A DNA stretch of 64,000 nt from Pseudokineococcus lusitanus (GCF_003751265.1 NZ_RJKN01000003.1:1-64000); one strand, 5' to 3'; counted from the stretch's first letter, positions 24,797 through 33,474 are shown. Program-made: numbers and translations. Notes: generated from the sequence alone by a model not told the origin.

Positions 24797-25762
24797 TCAG
24801 GTGGTGCGGGGCAGCGCCCAGGGGAAGACGTCGGACGGCGACGCGGCCCCGCGGGCCGCCCGGGACCGGCTCGCCTCGCCCAGCTCGCCGAGCAGGTCGC
24901 CCGCGAGCCCCACGAGGTCGTGGAAGCCCGCGGGGGTCAGCCAGCCCGGCCGCAGCGCGAAGAGCAGGTCCTCCGAGGCGGTGTTGCCGCTGGCGCCCGG
25001 CGCGAAGGGGCAGCCGCCGAGGGCGCCCAGGGCCCCGTCGACCGTCGTGGCGCCCGCCGCGGCGGCCGCCAGCGCGTTCGCGACCCCGAGCCCCCACGTG
25101 TCGTGGCCGTGGAAGACGAGGCCCCGGCCGTCGAGGAGCGGGAGCGCCGCCCCGAGGAGGGCGGCGACGTCCGCGGGGACGGCCTGGCCGATCGTGTCGG
25201 CGAGCACGACGTCGCACGTCCCCGCCGCCCGGGCGTCGGCGACGAGGGCGAGCACCCGGTCGGGGTCCGTCCGCCCCTCGAAGGGGCACGAGAAGGCCGT
25301 GGCGAGGCAGAGCTGCACCCGGCCGCCCACGGCCGCCGCGGCCTCGAGGGCCTCCCCCAGCCCGTCCATGCTCTCGTCGGCGGTGCGGCCGACGTTCGCC
25401 CGGTTGTGGCTGTCGGAGACCGACAGGCAGTACTGGAAGCCGGTGGCGCCGACGTCGCCGGCGCGCCGGACGTGCCGCGGCGTCGCCACCCACACCCACG
25501 AGCGCGCGTGCTCCTCGGGCGTGAGGGCGGCGAGGACCTCGGTCGAGCCGGCCATCGGCGGCACGAGGTCCGGGCGGGCCATCGAGCCGACCTCGACCTG
25601 CGGGACGCCGGCGGCGAGCAGGGCCCGCACGAGGTCGACGCGGCGCGCGACCGGCAGGGTCCGGCCGGTCAGCTGCAGCCCGTCCCGCAGGGTGACGTCC
25701 CGCAGCTCGACCGCGGCCAGCCGGTCGGCGGCGAGGCCCTCCGGGGCCGTCCCGGCGCTCAC
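24797..25762 (-). CDS. mvaB: Hydroxymethylglutaryl-CoA lyase
   Basis: Product of 321 residues, TIM-barrel lyase of the HMGL-like family. It cleaves HMG-CoA to acetoacetate and acetyl-CoA. The start LRDVTLRDGLQ holds the metal Asp and general acid/base Arg. VFHGHDTWGLGVAN holds the metal His pair. GALGGCPFAPGASGNTASED carries the catalytic Cys signature of true HMG-CoA lyases, which separates it from homocitrate synthase relatives. The chain is about 20 residues longer than bacterial MvaB at the C-terminus. GTGA overlap with the CoA transferase upstream, so they are coupled. A close relative acting on another 3-hydroxyacyl-CoA remains possible. Confidence 0.9.
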   Translation of the reverse strand: MSAGTAPEGLAADRLAAVELRDVTLRDGLQLTGRTLPVARRVDLVRALLAAGVPQVEVGSMARPDLVPPMAGSTEVLAALTPEEHARSWVWVATPRHVRRAGDVGATGFQYCLSVSDSHNRANVGRTADESMDGLGEALEAAAAVGGRVQLCLATAFSCPFEGRTDPDRVLALVADARAAGTCDVVLADTIGQAVPADVAALLGAALPLLDGRGLVFHGHDTWGLGVANALAAAAAGATTVDGALGALGGCPFAPGASGNTASEDLLFALRPGWLTPAGFHDLVGLAGDLLGELGEASRSRAARGAASPSDVFPWALPRTT

Positions 25763-26988
25763 GCCGCGCCCCCGACCAGCGCCGCGACCTGGTCCTCGGT
25801 GCGCCCGAGCTCCCGCAGCACCTCGGCGGTGTGCTCGCCGAGGTCGGGGCCGAGGCTGCGCACCGGCAGCGACCGCCCGCCCCCGACGACGGGGACGACG
25901 CCCGGGAAGGCGACGTCGTGCAGCACCTCCTCGCCCGTCGAGACGTCCATCCGCTGCACCATCCCCCGCGCGAGGAGCTGCGGGTCGACGACGAGGTCCT
26001 CGGCCGTCTGGATGGGGCCCGAGGGGACGCCGGCGGCGTCGAGCGCCGCGAGCGCCTCGGCGGAGGTCCGGCCCGCCGTCCAGGCGCCGATGGCGGCGTC
26101 GAGCTGCTCGCGCCGGGCCCAGCGCCCGGCGTTCGTCGCGAGGTCCGGGTCCTCGCCCAGGTCGGGGCGCCCGACGACGTCCATGAGGCGGCGGAAGATC
26201 GAGTCGCCGTTGCCGGCGACGACGACGCTCCGCCCGCCGGCGCACAGGTAGGCGTTGGAGGGGGCGATGCCCTCCATCCGCCCTCCCGTCCGGGTCCGGC
26301 GGGTCCCGTAGGCGTCGAGGTCGGGCAGGAGCGACTCCATCACCGAGAGCATCGCCTCGTTGAGCGCCACGTCGACGGTGCGCTCGGCGAGGGGCACCGG
26401 GTCCAGGCCCGCGGCCCGCCGCACCTCGCGCTGGTGCAGGGCCATGACCGTGCCGAAGGCGGCGTGCATGCCGGCGATCGTGTCGCCGATGGACACGCCC
26501 ACGCGGACGGGGGGCCGGTCGGGGTCGCCGACGAGCTCCCGGAAGCCGCCCATCGCCTCCGCGACGGCGGCGAAGCCCGGCCGCCCGGCCAGGGGTCCCG
26601 TCTGGCCGAAGGCCGAGATCCGCGTGAGCACGAGCCCCGGGCGCACCCGCTCCAGGACGTCGGGGCCCAGGCCCCACCGCTCGAGCGTGCCGGGCCGGAA
26701 GTTCTCGAGGACCACGTCGGAGGCGGCCACGAGGTCGAGGACCGCCTCGCGCCCGGCGTCGGACCGCAGGTCCAGGGCCACCGACCGCTTCCCGCGGTTG
26801 GTGGTGCGGAAGAGCATCGACGTCGTGCCCCTCCCCAGGCGCCAGCCCCGCAGCTCGTCGCCCGTGCGGGGGCGCTCGACCTTGACGACGTCGGCGCCGA
26901 AGTCGGCCAGCATGCGGCCGGCCGTGGGCGCGGCGATGTAGTTGCCGAGCTCGACGACGCGGGTGCCGGCGAGGGGGGCGACGGGCAC
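25759..26988 (-). CDS. Class III (CaiB/BaiF) CoA transferase
   Basis: Product of 409 residues. Family III CoA transferases move CoA between carboxylates through an aspartyl-CoA thioester. Motifs: LAGTRVVELGNYIAAPTAGR, LADFGADVVKVERP, NRGKRSVALDLRS, ENFRPGTLERWGLG, ISAFGQTGP, and VSIGDTIAGMHAA, where the Asp is the expected nucleophile. Mammalian SUGCT of this family uses succinyl-CoA and HMG or glutarate. With the lyase downstream (4-bp overlap) this enzyme could activate 3-hydroxy-3-methylglutarate. Strong GGAGG before GTG 26988. Confidence 0.9.
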   Translation of the reverse strand: MPVAPLAGTRVVELGNYIAAPTAGRMLADFGADVVKVERPRTGDELRGWRLGRGTTSMLFRTTNRGKRSVALDLRSDAGREAVLDLVAASDVVLENFRPGTLERWGLGPDVLERVRPGLVLTRISAFGQTGPLAGRPGFAAVAEAMGGFRELVGDPDRPPVRVGVSIGDTIAGMHAAFGTVMALHQREVRRAAGLDPVPLAERTVDVALNEAMLSVMESLLPDLDAYGTRRTRTGGRMEGIAPSNAYLCAGGRSVVVAGNGDSIFRRLMDVVGRPDLGEDPDLATNAGRWARREQLDAAIGAWTAGRTSAEALAALDAAGVPSGPIQTAEDLVVDPQLLARGMVQRMDVSTGEEVLHDVAFPGVVPVVGGGRSLPVRSLGPDLGEHTAEVLRELGRTEDQVAALVGGAA

Positions 26989-27023
26989 GGGACCTCCTGG
27001 GTCTCGGTAGGGCGGACGGCCGG

Positions 27024-28445
27024 TCACAGCACGAGGGCGAGGAGCAGGACGAAGCCGAGGGCGACGACGGAGGCGACGGAGACCCCGAGCGAGCAGGTCT
27101 TCAGCGTCCCGCGCGTGGTCTGGCCCAGCAGCGACTGCAGGAGCCAGAACGTGTTGCTCGTGACGTGGACGAGGAAGAGCGAGCCCGCCCCCGCCGCGAG
27201 CGCGACGAGCACGGGGGCGAGCCCGAGCGTGGGGACGACGGGTGCGAGGACGCCGGCGGCGGTGATGGCGGAGATCGTCACCGAGCCCACGGCCACGTGG
27301 AGGACGGCGGCGATGGCCCAGACGAGGACGAGCCCGGCGAGGGCCCCGGAGGTGCCGGCGGAGAAGTACTGCCCGAGGACGTCGCCGAGCCCGGCCGCCT
27401 CGACGGTGGCGGCGAGCGAGCCGCCCACCCCGGTGAGCAGGAGGATCTGGCCGCTCTCCGCGAAGCCGCGGCCGACCGCGCACACCACCCGCTCGCGGCC
27501 CGCGGTGGCCCGGCCGACGGCGCTCGTGCCCAGGACGCCCAGCAGCAGCGCCACCACGGGGTCGGACAGCAGCAGCACGACGGGGTGCTCGAGCCCCGCC
27601 ACCTCGGCCAGCGCCCCGGAGGCGATGAGGACGAGGGCGGCCAGGAGCGGCGCGAAGAGCAGGAGCAGCCGCGGCTCGCGGCCGGGGGCGGGGGCGTCCC
27701 CCGTCAGGTCGCCGGTCGCGTCCCCGGCGGCCCCGCCGGGCGCCGTCGGGGCGGCGGGCGACCCCGCCGGCGACCCGGCGGCCACGGCGGCGGGGACCTC
27801 GACGGGCTGCTCGTCCCTGGCCGGGTCCCAGGTGCGCCGGAGGACGGCGGACATGATCGCGACGGAGACGACGACGGTCGGCACCGTCACCGCGACGCCG
27901 AGCAGGAGCATCTGGCCCAGAGGGACGCCCAGGAGACCGGCGAGCGCGAGGGCGCCGATGCCGGGCACGACGAGGACGATCCCGGTCTCGAGGCCGATCG
28001 CGATCGCCGTGGCCATCCGCGCCGTCCCGGCCGGGCCGATGTGCGGCGCGACGCGGCGGGCCAGCGGCGCGGAGATGACGAGCATGACGTCGATGAAGAT
28101 CGACTGGAGCACCGTCGCCAGGGCCAGGCCGAAGGTGTACGGCAGCCGCTGCGGCCCGAAGACGCGCAGCAGCGCGGCGACCAGCCGCCGGATGGCCCCC
28201 AGCTCGTCGAGCATCGCGCCCATGAGGACGCCGAAGCCGATGAGCAGGCCCACCTCGGCCATGATCGAGCCGAAGCCGCCGGTGACGGTCCCCAGCGTGC
28301 CCTCGACCCCCTGACCCGTGGCGAGCCCGAGCCCGACGGCGCCGACGACGAGCGACACCACGGGGTTCACCTGGAGGCGCACGACGAGCAGCACCACCAC
28401 GAGGACGGCGGCGGCGGTGGTGAGCAGGACCTGGACGTCCGACAC
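27024..28445 (-). CDS. GntP-family organic acid permease
   Basis: Product of 473 residues with about 12 membrane helices and a central cytoplasmic loop rich in Ala, Gly and Pro (about 200-245). Signature regions: VNPVVSLVVGAVGLGLATG, GLLIGFGVLMGAMLDELGA, LQSIFIDVMLVISAPLARR and VGSVTISAITAAGVLAP. GntP proteins import gluconate and other hydroxy acids with protons. Transcribed towards the CoA transferase and lyase with a 35-bp gap, so it is probably the uptake step of the same pathway. GTG 28445 follows GAGGAG. A palindrome in the upstream gap may be the IclR site. Confidence 0.9.
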   Translation of the reverse strand: MSDVQVLLTTAAAVLVVVLLVVRLQVNPVVSLVVGAVGLGLATGQGVEGTLGTVTGGFGSIMAEVGLLIGFGVLMGAMLDELGAIRRLVAALLRVFGPQRLPYTFGLALATVLQSIFIDVMLVISAPLARRVAPHIGPAGTARMATAIAIGLETGIVLVVPGIGALALAGLLGVPLGQMLLLGVAVTVPTVVVSVAIMSAVLRRTWDPARDEQPVEVPAAVAAGSPAGSPAAPTAPGGAAGDATGDLTGDAPAPGREPRLLLLFAPLLAALVLIASGALAEVAGLEHPVVLLLSDPVVALLLGVLGTSAVGRATAGRERVVCAVGRGFAESGQILLLTGVGGSLAATVEAAGLGDVLGQYFSAGTSGALAGLVLVWAIAAVLHVAVGSVTISAITAAGVLAPVVPTLGLAPVLVALAAGAGSLFLVHVTSNTFWLLQSLLGQTTRGTLKTCSLGVSVASVVALGFVLLLALVL

Positions 28446-28726
28446 GGGGGCTCCTCGGCGCTCGTCGTCGAGCGCGGTCGGCGGGTGACCGAGTCGGCCA
28501 CATCGTGGGTTGCGACCCACACTATGGGCGGACGGGCCGGTCCGTGGCAACCACCGACCACCCACGTCGTCCGCGCCCGCCGTCGGGCGCGCCCTCCGGA
28601 CCGGTCGCCGCGACGTCGTCCGCGCACGGGGACGCCGGAGGTGGGAGGGTCGACGGCGGGGCGCGCCGGCGTCCCGGCCGCGGGCCCGCACGGCCCCGGG
28701 AGACCGACCACCCACGGAGGAACCCC
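28446..28726. other. Divergent gap between the permease operon and pspA
   Basis: About 280 bp without a gene. It holds a perfect inverted repeat at 28505-28520 and, just before pspA, a GGAGG ribosome site. The stretch 28495-28530 is AT-richer than its surroundings, as expected for a promoter. No other structure was recognised. Confidence 0.5.
28505..28520. promoter_or_regulatory. Candidate operator palindrome for the IclR regulator
   Basis: GTGGGT (28505-28510), TGCG, ACCCAC (28515-28520): a perfect 6-4-6 inverted repeat, 60 bp before the permease start, in the only AT-richer part of the gap. The length and symmetry fit IclR-family sites, but no experimental motif is known to me for this protein. 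Confidence 0.45.
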
Positions 28727-29446
28727 ATGGCGCAGCAGTCCCTGCTCGGCCGCGTCGGCCAGCTGGTGCGGGCCAACCTCAACGCGATGATCGACGCCGC
28801 CGAGGACCCGCAGGTGATGCTCGACCAGATGGTGCGCGACTACACGAGCAGCATCCGCGAGGCGGAGGACGCCGTCGCGCAGACCATCGGCAACCTCCGC
28901 CTGCTCGAGGCGGACGCCGCCGAGGCGCGCGAGACCGCGCAGCAGTGGGGCGGCAAGGCGCTCGCCGCCAGCCGCCGGGCCGACGACCTGCGCGCCGCCG
29001 GCAGCGCCTCCGAGGCCGACCGCTTCGACAACCTCGCCAAGGTGGCGCTCCAGCGCCAGCTGGCCGCCGAGCAGGAGCTCAAGGGCTTCGAGCCCCAGCT
29101 GGCCTCCCAGCGGGAGGTCGTCGAGAAGCTGAAGAAGGGGCTGGAGGGCATGCGCGGCAAGCTCTCCGAGCTCAAGACCAAGCGCGACCAGCTCGCCTCC
29201 CGCGCCAAGGTCGCCGAGGCGCAGAACCGCATGCACGACGCCGTCCGGCACGTCGACCTCCTCGACCCCACGAGCGAGGTGTCGCGCTTCGAGGAGAAGG
29301 TGCGCCGCGAGGAGGCCAAGGCCGCCGGGCGCGCCGAGCTGGCGGCGTCGTCGCTCGACGCGCAGTTCGAGGAGCTCGACGCGAGCGGCGACGACCTCGA
29401 GGTCGAGGCCCGGCTCGCGGCGCTCAAGGCCGGCTCGGCCGGCTGA
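28727..29446 (+). CDS. pspA: PspA/Vipp1-family membrane-stress protein
   Basis: Product of 239 residues, almost entirely long charged helices. Start SLLGRVGQLVRANLNAMIDAAEDP is the amphipathic membrane-binding helix plus the conserved PspA helix, followed by MLDQMVRDYTSSIREAEDAVA. PspA proteins are ESCRT-III relatives that polymerise on stressed membranes and protect the proton gradient. The conserved end region VSRFEEKVRREEAKAAGRAEL is present. No pspB/C or regulator is adjacent. Good GGAGG 8 bp before the ATG and a perfect terminator just after the gene, so it is monocistronic. Confidence 0.95.
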   Translation: MAQQSLLGRVGQLVRANLNAMIDAAEDPQVMLDQMVRDYTSSIREAEDAVAQTIGNLRLLEADAAEARETAQQWGGKALAASRRADDLRAAGSASEADRFDNLAKVALQRQLAAEQELKGFEPQLASQREVVEKLKKGLEGMRGKLSELKTKRDQLASRAKVAEAQNRMHDAVRHVDLLDPTSEVSRFEEKVRREEAKAAGRAELAASSLDAQFEELDASGDDLEVEARLAALKAGSAG

Positions 29447-29453
29447 CCGGGAC

Positions 29454-29491
29454 GGCACCGTCCCGCCGGGCACGCCCGGCGGGACGGTGCC
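29454..29491 (+). terminator. Perfect 18-bp hairpin after pspA
   Basis: Arms 29454-29471 and 29474-29491 are fully complementary with only AC between them, 8 bp past the stop codon. Confidence 0.78.
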
Positions 29492-29525
29492 GCCGGGCGT
29501 CCGCGGCCGGCCCGCACGGCTGACC

Positions 29526-29531
29526 TAGCCT
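29526..29531 (+). promoter_or_regulatory. -10-like TAGCCT of the DUF885 gene
   Basis: Seven nt before ATG 29539. A GGAG is too close to the ATG to act as a normal ribosome site, so leaderless initiation is likely. Confidence 0.45.
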
Positions 29532-29538
29532 GGCGGAG

Positions 29539-31263
29539 ATGTCCTCTCCCGCCGTCCCGGCCGCTCCCGCCCCCCGCACCCCCTCCTCCGTCGACGCCGT
29601 CGCCGACGCCCACGTCGAGGCCTACGCCGCGCTCGACCCCGTCGCGGCCACGGGCATGGGCGTCGCCGGCCACGAGGACCGCCTCACCGACTACTCGCCC
29701 GCGGCGGCCGACGGGCGCACCGACCTGGCCCGGCGGACCCTCGCGGCGCTCGACGGCCTCTCCCCCGCCGACGACGTCGACGTCGTCACCCTCGCGGCGA
29801 TGCGCGAGCGGCTCGGGCTGGAGGTCGAGCTCGCCGAGGCCCGCGTCGGCCGGGCGGACGTCACCGTCCTCGCGACGCCGCTGCAGGACGTGCGCGAGGT
29901 CTTCGACGTCATGGCGCGGGACACCGCGGACGACTGGGCGACCGTCGCCCGGCGCCTTTCCGCCGTCCCCGACGCGCTGGCCGGCTACGGACGCGCCGTC
30001 CTCGAGGAGGCCGCGGACGGCCGCGGGCCCGCCGTCCGGCAGGTCCTCGCCGCCGCGGAGCAGGCCGAGGACGCCGGCGACCCGGCCGGGTACTTCGCCG
30101 ACCTCGCCGCCGGCGCCCGCCCCGGCGGCGCCGCGCCGTCGCCGGCCCTGGCCGCGGACCTCGCCCGCGGGGCTGCGGCCGCCGCCGCCGCCTACGCGGA
30201 CCTCGCCCGGACGCTGCGCGAGGACGTCCTCCCCCGTGCGCGGGAGGACGACGCCTGCGGCCGCGAGGAGTACGCGCTGCGCAGCCGCCTCTTCCTCGGC
30301 GCCACGGTCGACCTCGAGGAGACCTACGCCTGGGGGCTCGCGGAGGTCGCCCGCGTCGAGGCCGAGATGGCGGAGGTGGCCCGGGAGATCACCGGCGGCC
30401 CCGACGTCGACGCGGCCGTCGCCGTGCTCGACGCCGACCCCGCCCGCCGGCTCCCCGACGTCGACGCCTACGTCGCGTGGATGCAGGACCTGTCCGACCG
30501 CACGGTCGTCGAGCTCGGCCGCGAGCACTTCGACGTCCCCGAGCCGCTGCGGACGCTCGAGTGCCGCATCGCGCCCAGCGCGACGGGCGCCATCTACTAC
30601 ACCGGGCCGAGCGAGGACCTCGTCCGGCCGGGCCGCATGTGGTTCTCCGTGCCGCCCGAGCAGACGACCTTCACGACCTGGCTCGACACGACGACGGTCT
30701 TCCACGAGGGCGTGCCCGGCCACCACCTCCAGGTGGGCCAGACGCTCCTGCGCGGCGACGTCCTCAACCGCTGGCGCCGGACGATGGCGTGGTGCAGCGG
30801 CTACGGCGAGGGCTGGGCGCTCTACGCCGAGCGGCTCATGGCCGAGCTCGGGTACCTCGACGACCCGGGCGACCGGATGGGCATGCTCGTCGGCCAGGTG
30901 CTGCGGGCCTCGCGCGTCGTCGTCGACATCGGCCTGCACTGCCGCCTCGCCGCGCCCGCCGAGGTCGGCGGCGGCACGTGGGACGCGGCGAAGGTCGGCG
31001 AGTACCTGCGCGGCCACGCCCGCCAGGACCCCGCCCTGCTGCGCTTCGAGCACCTGCGCTACCTCGGCTGGCCGGGGCAGGCGCCGTCCTACAAGGTCGG
31101 CGAGCGGCTCTGGCTCCGCCTGCGCGACGACGTCCGCGCCGCGGAGGGCGACGCGTTCTCCGCGAAGGCCTTCCACCGGCGCGCGCTCGACCTCGGCGCC
31201 GTGGGGCTCGACGTCCTGGCGGCGGCGCTGACGCCGGCGGAGGCCGTGACGCCGCGGGCCTGA
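29539..31263 (+). CDS. DUF885 family putative metallopeptidase
   Basis: Product of 574 residues, normal for DUF885 proteins. The zincin-like motif VFHEGVPGHHLQ is at about residues 390-401, with EGWALYAERLM downstream (about 430), matching the HExxH-plus-Glu layout of this family. Other family segments: IAPSATGAIYYTGPSEDL and FEHLRYLGWPGQAPSYKVGE. No signal peptide, so a cytoplasmic enzyme. Substrates are poorly defined; dipeptidase or amidase activity is usual speculation. Monocistronic between two terminators or promoters. Confidence 0.9.
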   Translation: MSSPAVPAAPAPRTPSSVDAVADAHVEAYAALDPVAATGMGVAGHEDRLTDYSPAAADGRTDLARRTLAALDGLSPADDVDVVTLAAMRERLGLEVELAEARVGRADVTVLATPLQDVREVFDVMARDTADDWATVARRLSAVPDALAGYGRAVLEEAADGRGPAVRQVLAAAEQAEDAGDPAGYFADLAAGARPGGAAPSPALAADLARGAAAAAAAYADLARTLREDVLPRAREDDACGREEYALRSRLFLGATVDLEETYAWGLAEVARVEAEMAEVAREITGGPDVDAAVAVLDADPARRLPDVDAYVAWMQDLSDRTVVELGREHFDVPEPLRTLECRIAPSATGAIYYTGPSEDLVRPGRMWFSVPPEQTTFTTWLDTTTVFHEGVPGHHLQVGQTLLRGDVLNRWRRTMAWCSGYGEGWALYAERLMAELGYLDDPGDRMGMLVGQVLRASRVVVDIGLHCRLAAPAEVGGGTWDAAKVGEYLRGHARQDPALLRFEHLRYLGWPGQAPSYKVGERLWLRLRDDVRAAEGDAFSAKAFHRRALDLGAVGLDVLAAALTPAEAVTPRA

Positions 31264-31341
31264 CCGGCGCGCGAGCCGCTTCCCGACCCGACGGGTCGAG
31301 AATGTGGGGAATGGGGCCTGGGGCACGGATGTTCCGCCACC

Positions 31342-32769
31342 GTGAGAGAGCTCCTCCGACGCGCGGCGCGCGTCCCCTTCGGCGTCCAGATCCTCGTCGG
31401 CCTCGTGGCCGGCGTCGCCCTCGGTGTGCTCGCCCGCTCGATGGGCGGCACCGCGGACGACCCCAACGCGCTGACGACGGTCCTCGACACCGTCGGCAGC
31501 ACCTTCGTGCAGCTGCTGCGCGTGGTCGTGCCCCCGCTCGTGCTGACGGCGGTCGTCGTCTCCATCGCGAACCTGCGGCAGGTCACCAACGCGGCCCGCC
31601 TCGCCGGCCAGACGCTCCTGTGGTTCGCCATCACGGCGCTCATCTCGGTGGCGATCGGCATCGGCCTCGGCCTGCTGACCAACCCCGGCCGCAGCGCCAC
31701 CATCGACGTCGGCCAGGCGTCGGCGTCGGGCACCCAGGGCGGCTGGCTCGACTTCCTCGACCAGCTCGTCCCGGCCAACATCCTCGGCCTCCGCGCGAGC
31801 ACGAGCGTCGAGCAGGGCGCCGACGGCGTCGTCACGGGGTCGTCGACCAACCTGTCCTTCTCCGTGCTCTCCCTCGTCGTCCTCGCCATCGTCATCGGCG
31901 CCGCGGCGCTCAAGACCGGCGAGAAGGCGGAGCCCTTCGTCGCCTTCATGCGCTCGGCGCTCGCCGTGACGCAGACGGCCCTCTGGTGGGTCATCCGCCT
32001 CACCCCGCTCGGCACCGCCGGCCTGCTCGGCAATGCCGTCGCCAGCTACGGGTGGGACCTCGTCGCCCCGCTCGCCGTCTTCACGGTCGACGTCTACGTC
32101 GGCTCGCTCATCGTCATGCTCGTCGTCTACCCGGTCCTCGTGAAGGCGCACGGGCTGTCGGCCCGCAAGTACCTCTCCGGCGCGTGGCCGGCCATCACGC
32201 TGGCCTTCGTCTCCCGCAGCTCCGTGGGCACGCTCCCCGTGACGCAGCGCGTCGCGGAGCGCAACCTCGGCGTCCCGCGCGAGTACGCCTCCTTCGCCGT
32301 GCCGCTCGGCGCGACGACGAAGATGGACTCCTGCGCCGCCATCTACCCGGCGCTCGCGGCCATCACGGTGGCGCAGCTCTTCGACGTCCAGCTCGGCGTC
32401 TGGGACTACCTGCTCATCGCGTTCGTGTCCGTCGTCGGCTCCGCCGCGACGGCCGGCCTCACCGGCGCGGTCGTCATGCTCACGCTGACGCTGTCCACGC
32501 TGGGCCTGCCGCTCGAGGGCGTCGGCCTGCTGCTGGCCATCGACCCGATCCTCGACATGATCCGCACGGCCACCAACGTGGCCGGGCAGGCGATCGTCCC
32601 GGCGATCGTCGCCAAGCGCGAGGGCATCCTCGACGTCGAGGCGTACCACGCGCCCCGCGGGCGCGACCCCCTCGCGCTCGACGACGTCGACCGCCACGAC
32701 GTGCGCGCGACCGACGGCACCCGCGAGGAGCAGGGCAGCGACGGGACCCGGGTGGCCACGCCCGCCTGA
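31342..32769 (+). CDS. Dicarboxylate/amino acid:cation symporter (DAACS)
   Basis: Product of 475 residues, GltP/DctA family, with eight membrane helices plus two re-entrant loops. Signatures: VQLLRVVVPPLVLTAVVVSI, AFVSRSSVGTLPVT (serine-rich hairpin 1), VPLGATTKMDSCAAIYPA (NMDGT-like motif, here TKMDSC) and DPILDMIRTATNVAGQ. It imports glutamate, aspartate or C4-dicarboxylates with protons or sodium. The C-terminal 45 residues are charged and disordered. GTG start has no Shine-Dalgarno; a GATGTT lies 8 nt upstream. Substrate cannot be fixed from sequence. Confidence 0.92.
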   Translation: MRELLRRAARVPFGVQILVGLVAGVALGVLARSMGGTADDPNALTTVLDTVGSTFVQLLRVVVPPLVLTAVVVSIANLRQVTNAARLAGQTLLWFAITALISVAIGIGLGLLTNPGRSATIDVGQASASGTQGGWLDFLDQLVPANILGLRASTSVEQGADGVVTGSSTNLSFSVLSLVVLAIVIGAAALKTGEKAEPFVAFMRSALAVTQTALWWVIRLTPLGTAGLLGNAVASYGWDLVAPLAVFTVDVYVGSLIVMLVVYPVLVKAHGLSARKYLSGAWPAITLAFVSRSSVGTLPVTQRVAERNLGVPREYASFAVPLGATTKMDSCAAIYPALAAITVAQLFDVQLGVWDYLLIAFVSVVGSAATAGLTGAVVMLTLTLSTLGLPLEGVGLLLAIDPILDMIRTATNVAGQAIVPAIVAKREGILDVEAYHAPRGRDPLALDDVDRHDVRATDGTREEQGSDGTRVATPA

Positions 32770-32795
32770 CCCCGCCCCCTACACCACCGCTCCCC

Positions 32796-32844
32796 CACGA
32801 GGCGCACGGCGCGACGGCACTACCGTCGCGCCGTGCGCCTCGTG
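32796..32844. terminator. Perfect 22-bp hairpin that contains the maf start codon
   Basis: Arms 32796-32817 and 32823-32844 are perfectly complementary, with loop CACTA. It begins 27 bp after the symporter stop, so it can terminate that mRNA. Its right arm carries the maf GTG (32833) and first four codons, and TACCGT (32821-32826), 6 nt before the GTG, starts within the loop. Read-through mRNA would hide the maf start; a leaderless mRNA starting at the GTG would lack the left arm and be free. Confidence 0.8.
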
Positions 32845-33474
32845 CTTGCCTCCGCCTCGCCCGCCCGCCTCGCGCTGCTGCGCGCCGCGGGCACCGACCC
32901 GCTCGTCCTCGTCAGCGGCGTCGACGAGGACGCCGTCGTGGCCCGGTACGGGGTCACCGACGCGGAGGACGTCTGCCTGGTCCTGGCCCGGGCGAAGGCC
33001 GAGGAGGTGGCGGGCCGCCTCGACGACGTCGAGGGCCTCGGCGACGACGACGCCCTCGTCGTCGGCTGCGACTCCGTCCTCGAGCTGGACGGCGAGGTCC
33101 ACGGCAAGCCCGCCGACGCCGCCGAGGCCGTGGCGCGCTGGCGGCGCATGCGCGGGCGCTCCGGGGTCCTCCACACGGGCCACTGGCTCGTCGACGCGCG
33201 CGACGAGGGCTCCGGCGCGACGCTCGGCGCCGTCTCCTCGACGACGGTCCGCTTCGCCGACGTCGACGACGAGGAGGTCGAGGCCTACGTCGCCACCGGC
33301 GAGCCGCTGGCGGTCGCCGGCGCCTTCACCCTCGACGGGCTCGGCGGCGCCTACGTCACCGGCGTCGAGGGCGAGCCGTCCGCCGTCGTCGGGCTCGGGC
33401 TGTCGACGCTGCGCGGGCTGCTCGCCGACGTCGGCGTGCGCTGGTCGGCGCTGCGACGGACCGGCGACGCCTGA
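32833..33474 (+). CDS. maf: Maf-like nucleoside triphosphate pyrophosphatase
   Basis: Product of 213 residues. Maf proteins hydrolyse non-canonical or modified NTPs to NMPs. The start RLVLASASPARLALL is the first strand and substrate loop of the family, so the GTG cannot be moved downstream. VVGCDSVLELDGEVHGKP holds the catalytic Asp, followed by the T/S-rich STTVRFADVDDEEVEAYVATGEPLAVAGAFTLDGLG region. Maf sits between accD and accA3 in mycobacteria too. No Shine-Dalgarno; leaderless. Confidence 0.94.
   Translation: MRLVLASASPARLALLRAAGTDPLVLVSGVDEDAVVARYGVTDAEDVCLVLARAKAEEVAGRLDDVEGLGDDDALVVGCDSVLELDGEVHGKPADAAEAVARWRRMRGRSGVLHTGHWLVDARDEGSGATLGAVSSTTVRFADVDDEEVEAYVATGEPLAVAGAFTLDGLGGAYVTGVEGEPSAVVGLGLSTLRGLLADVGVRWSALRRTGDA

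Noticed and set aside
24797-25762. Homocitrate or isopropylmalate synthase assignment for the lyase
   Set aside because: The GGCPFAPGASGN catalytic Cys signature is specific to HMG-CoA lyase-type enzymes and the C-terminal regulatory domain of the synthases is missing.
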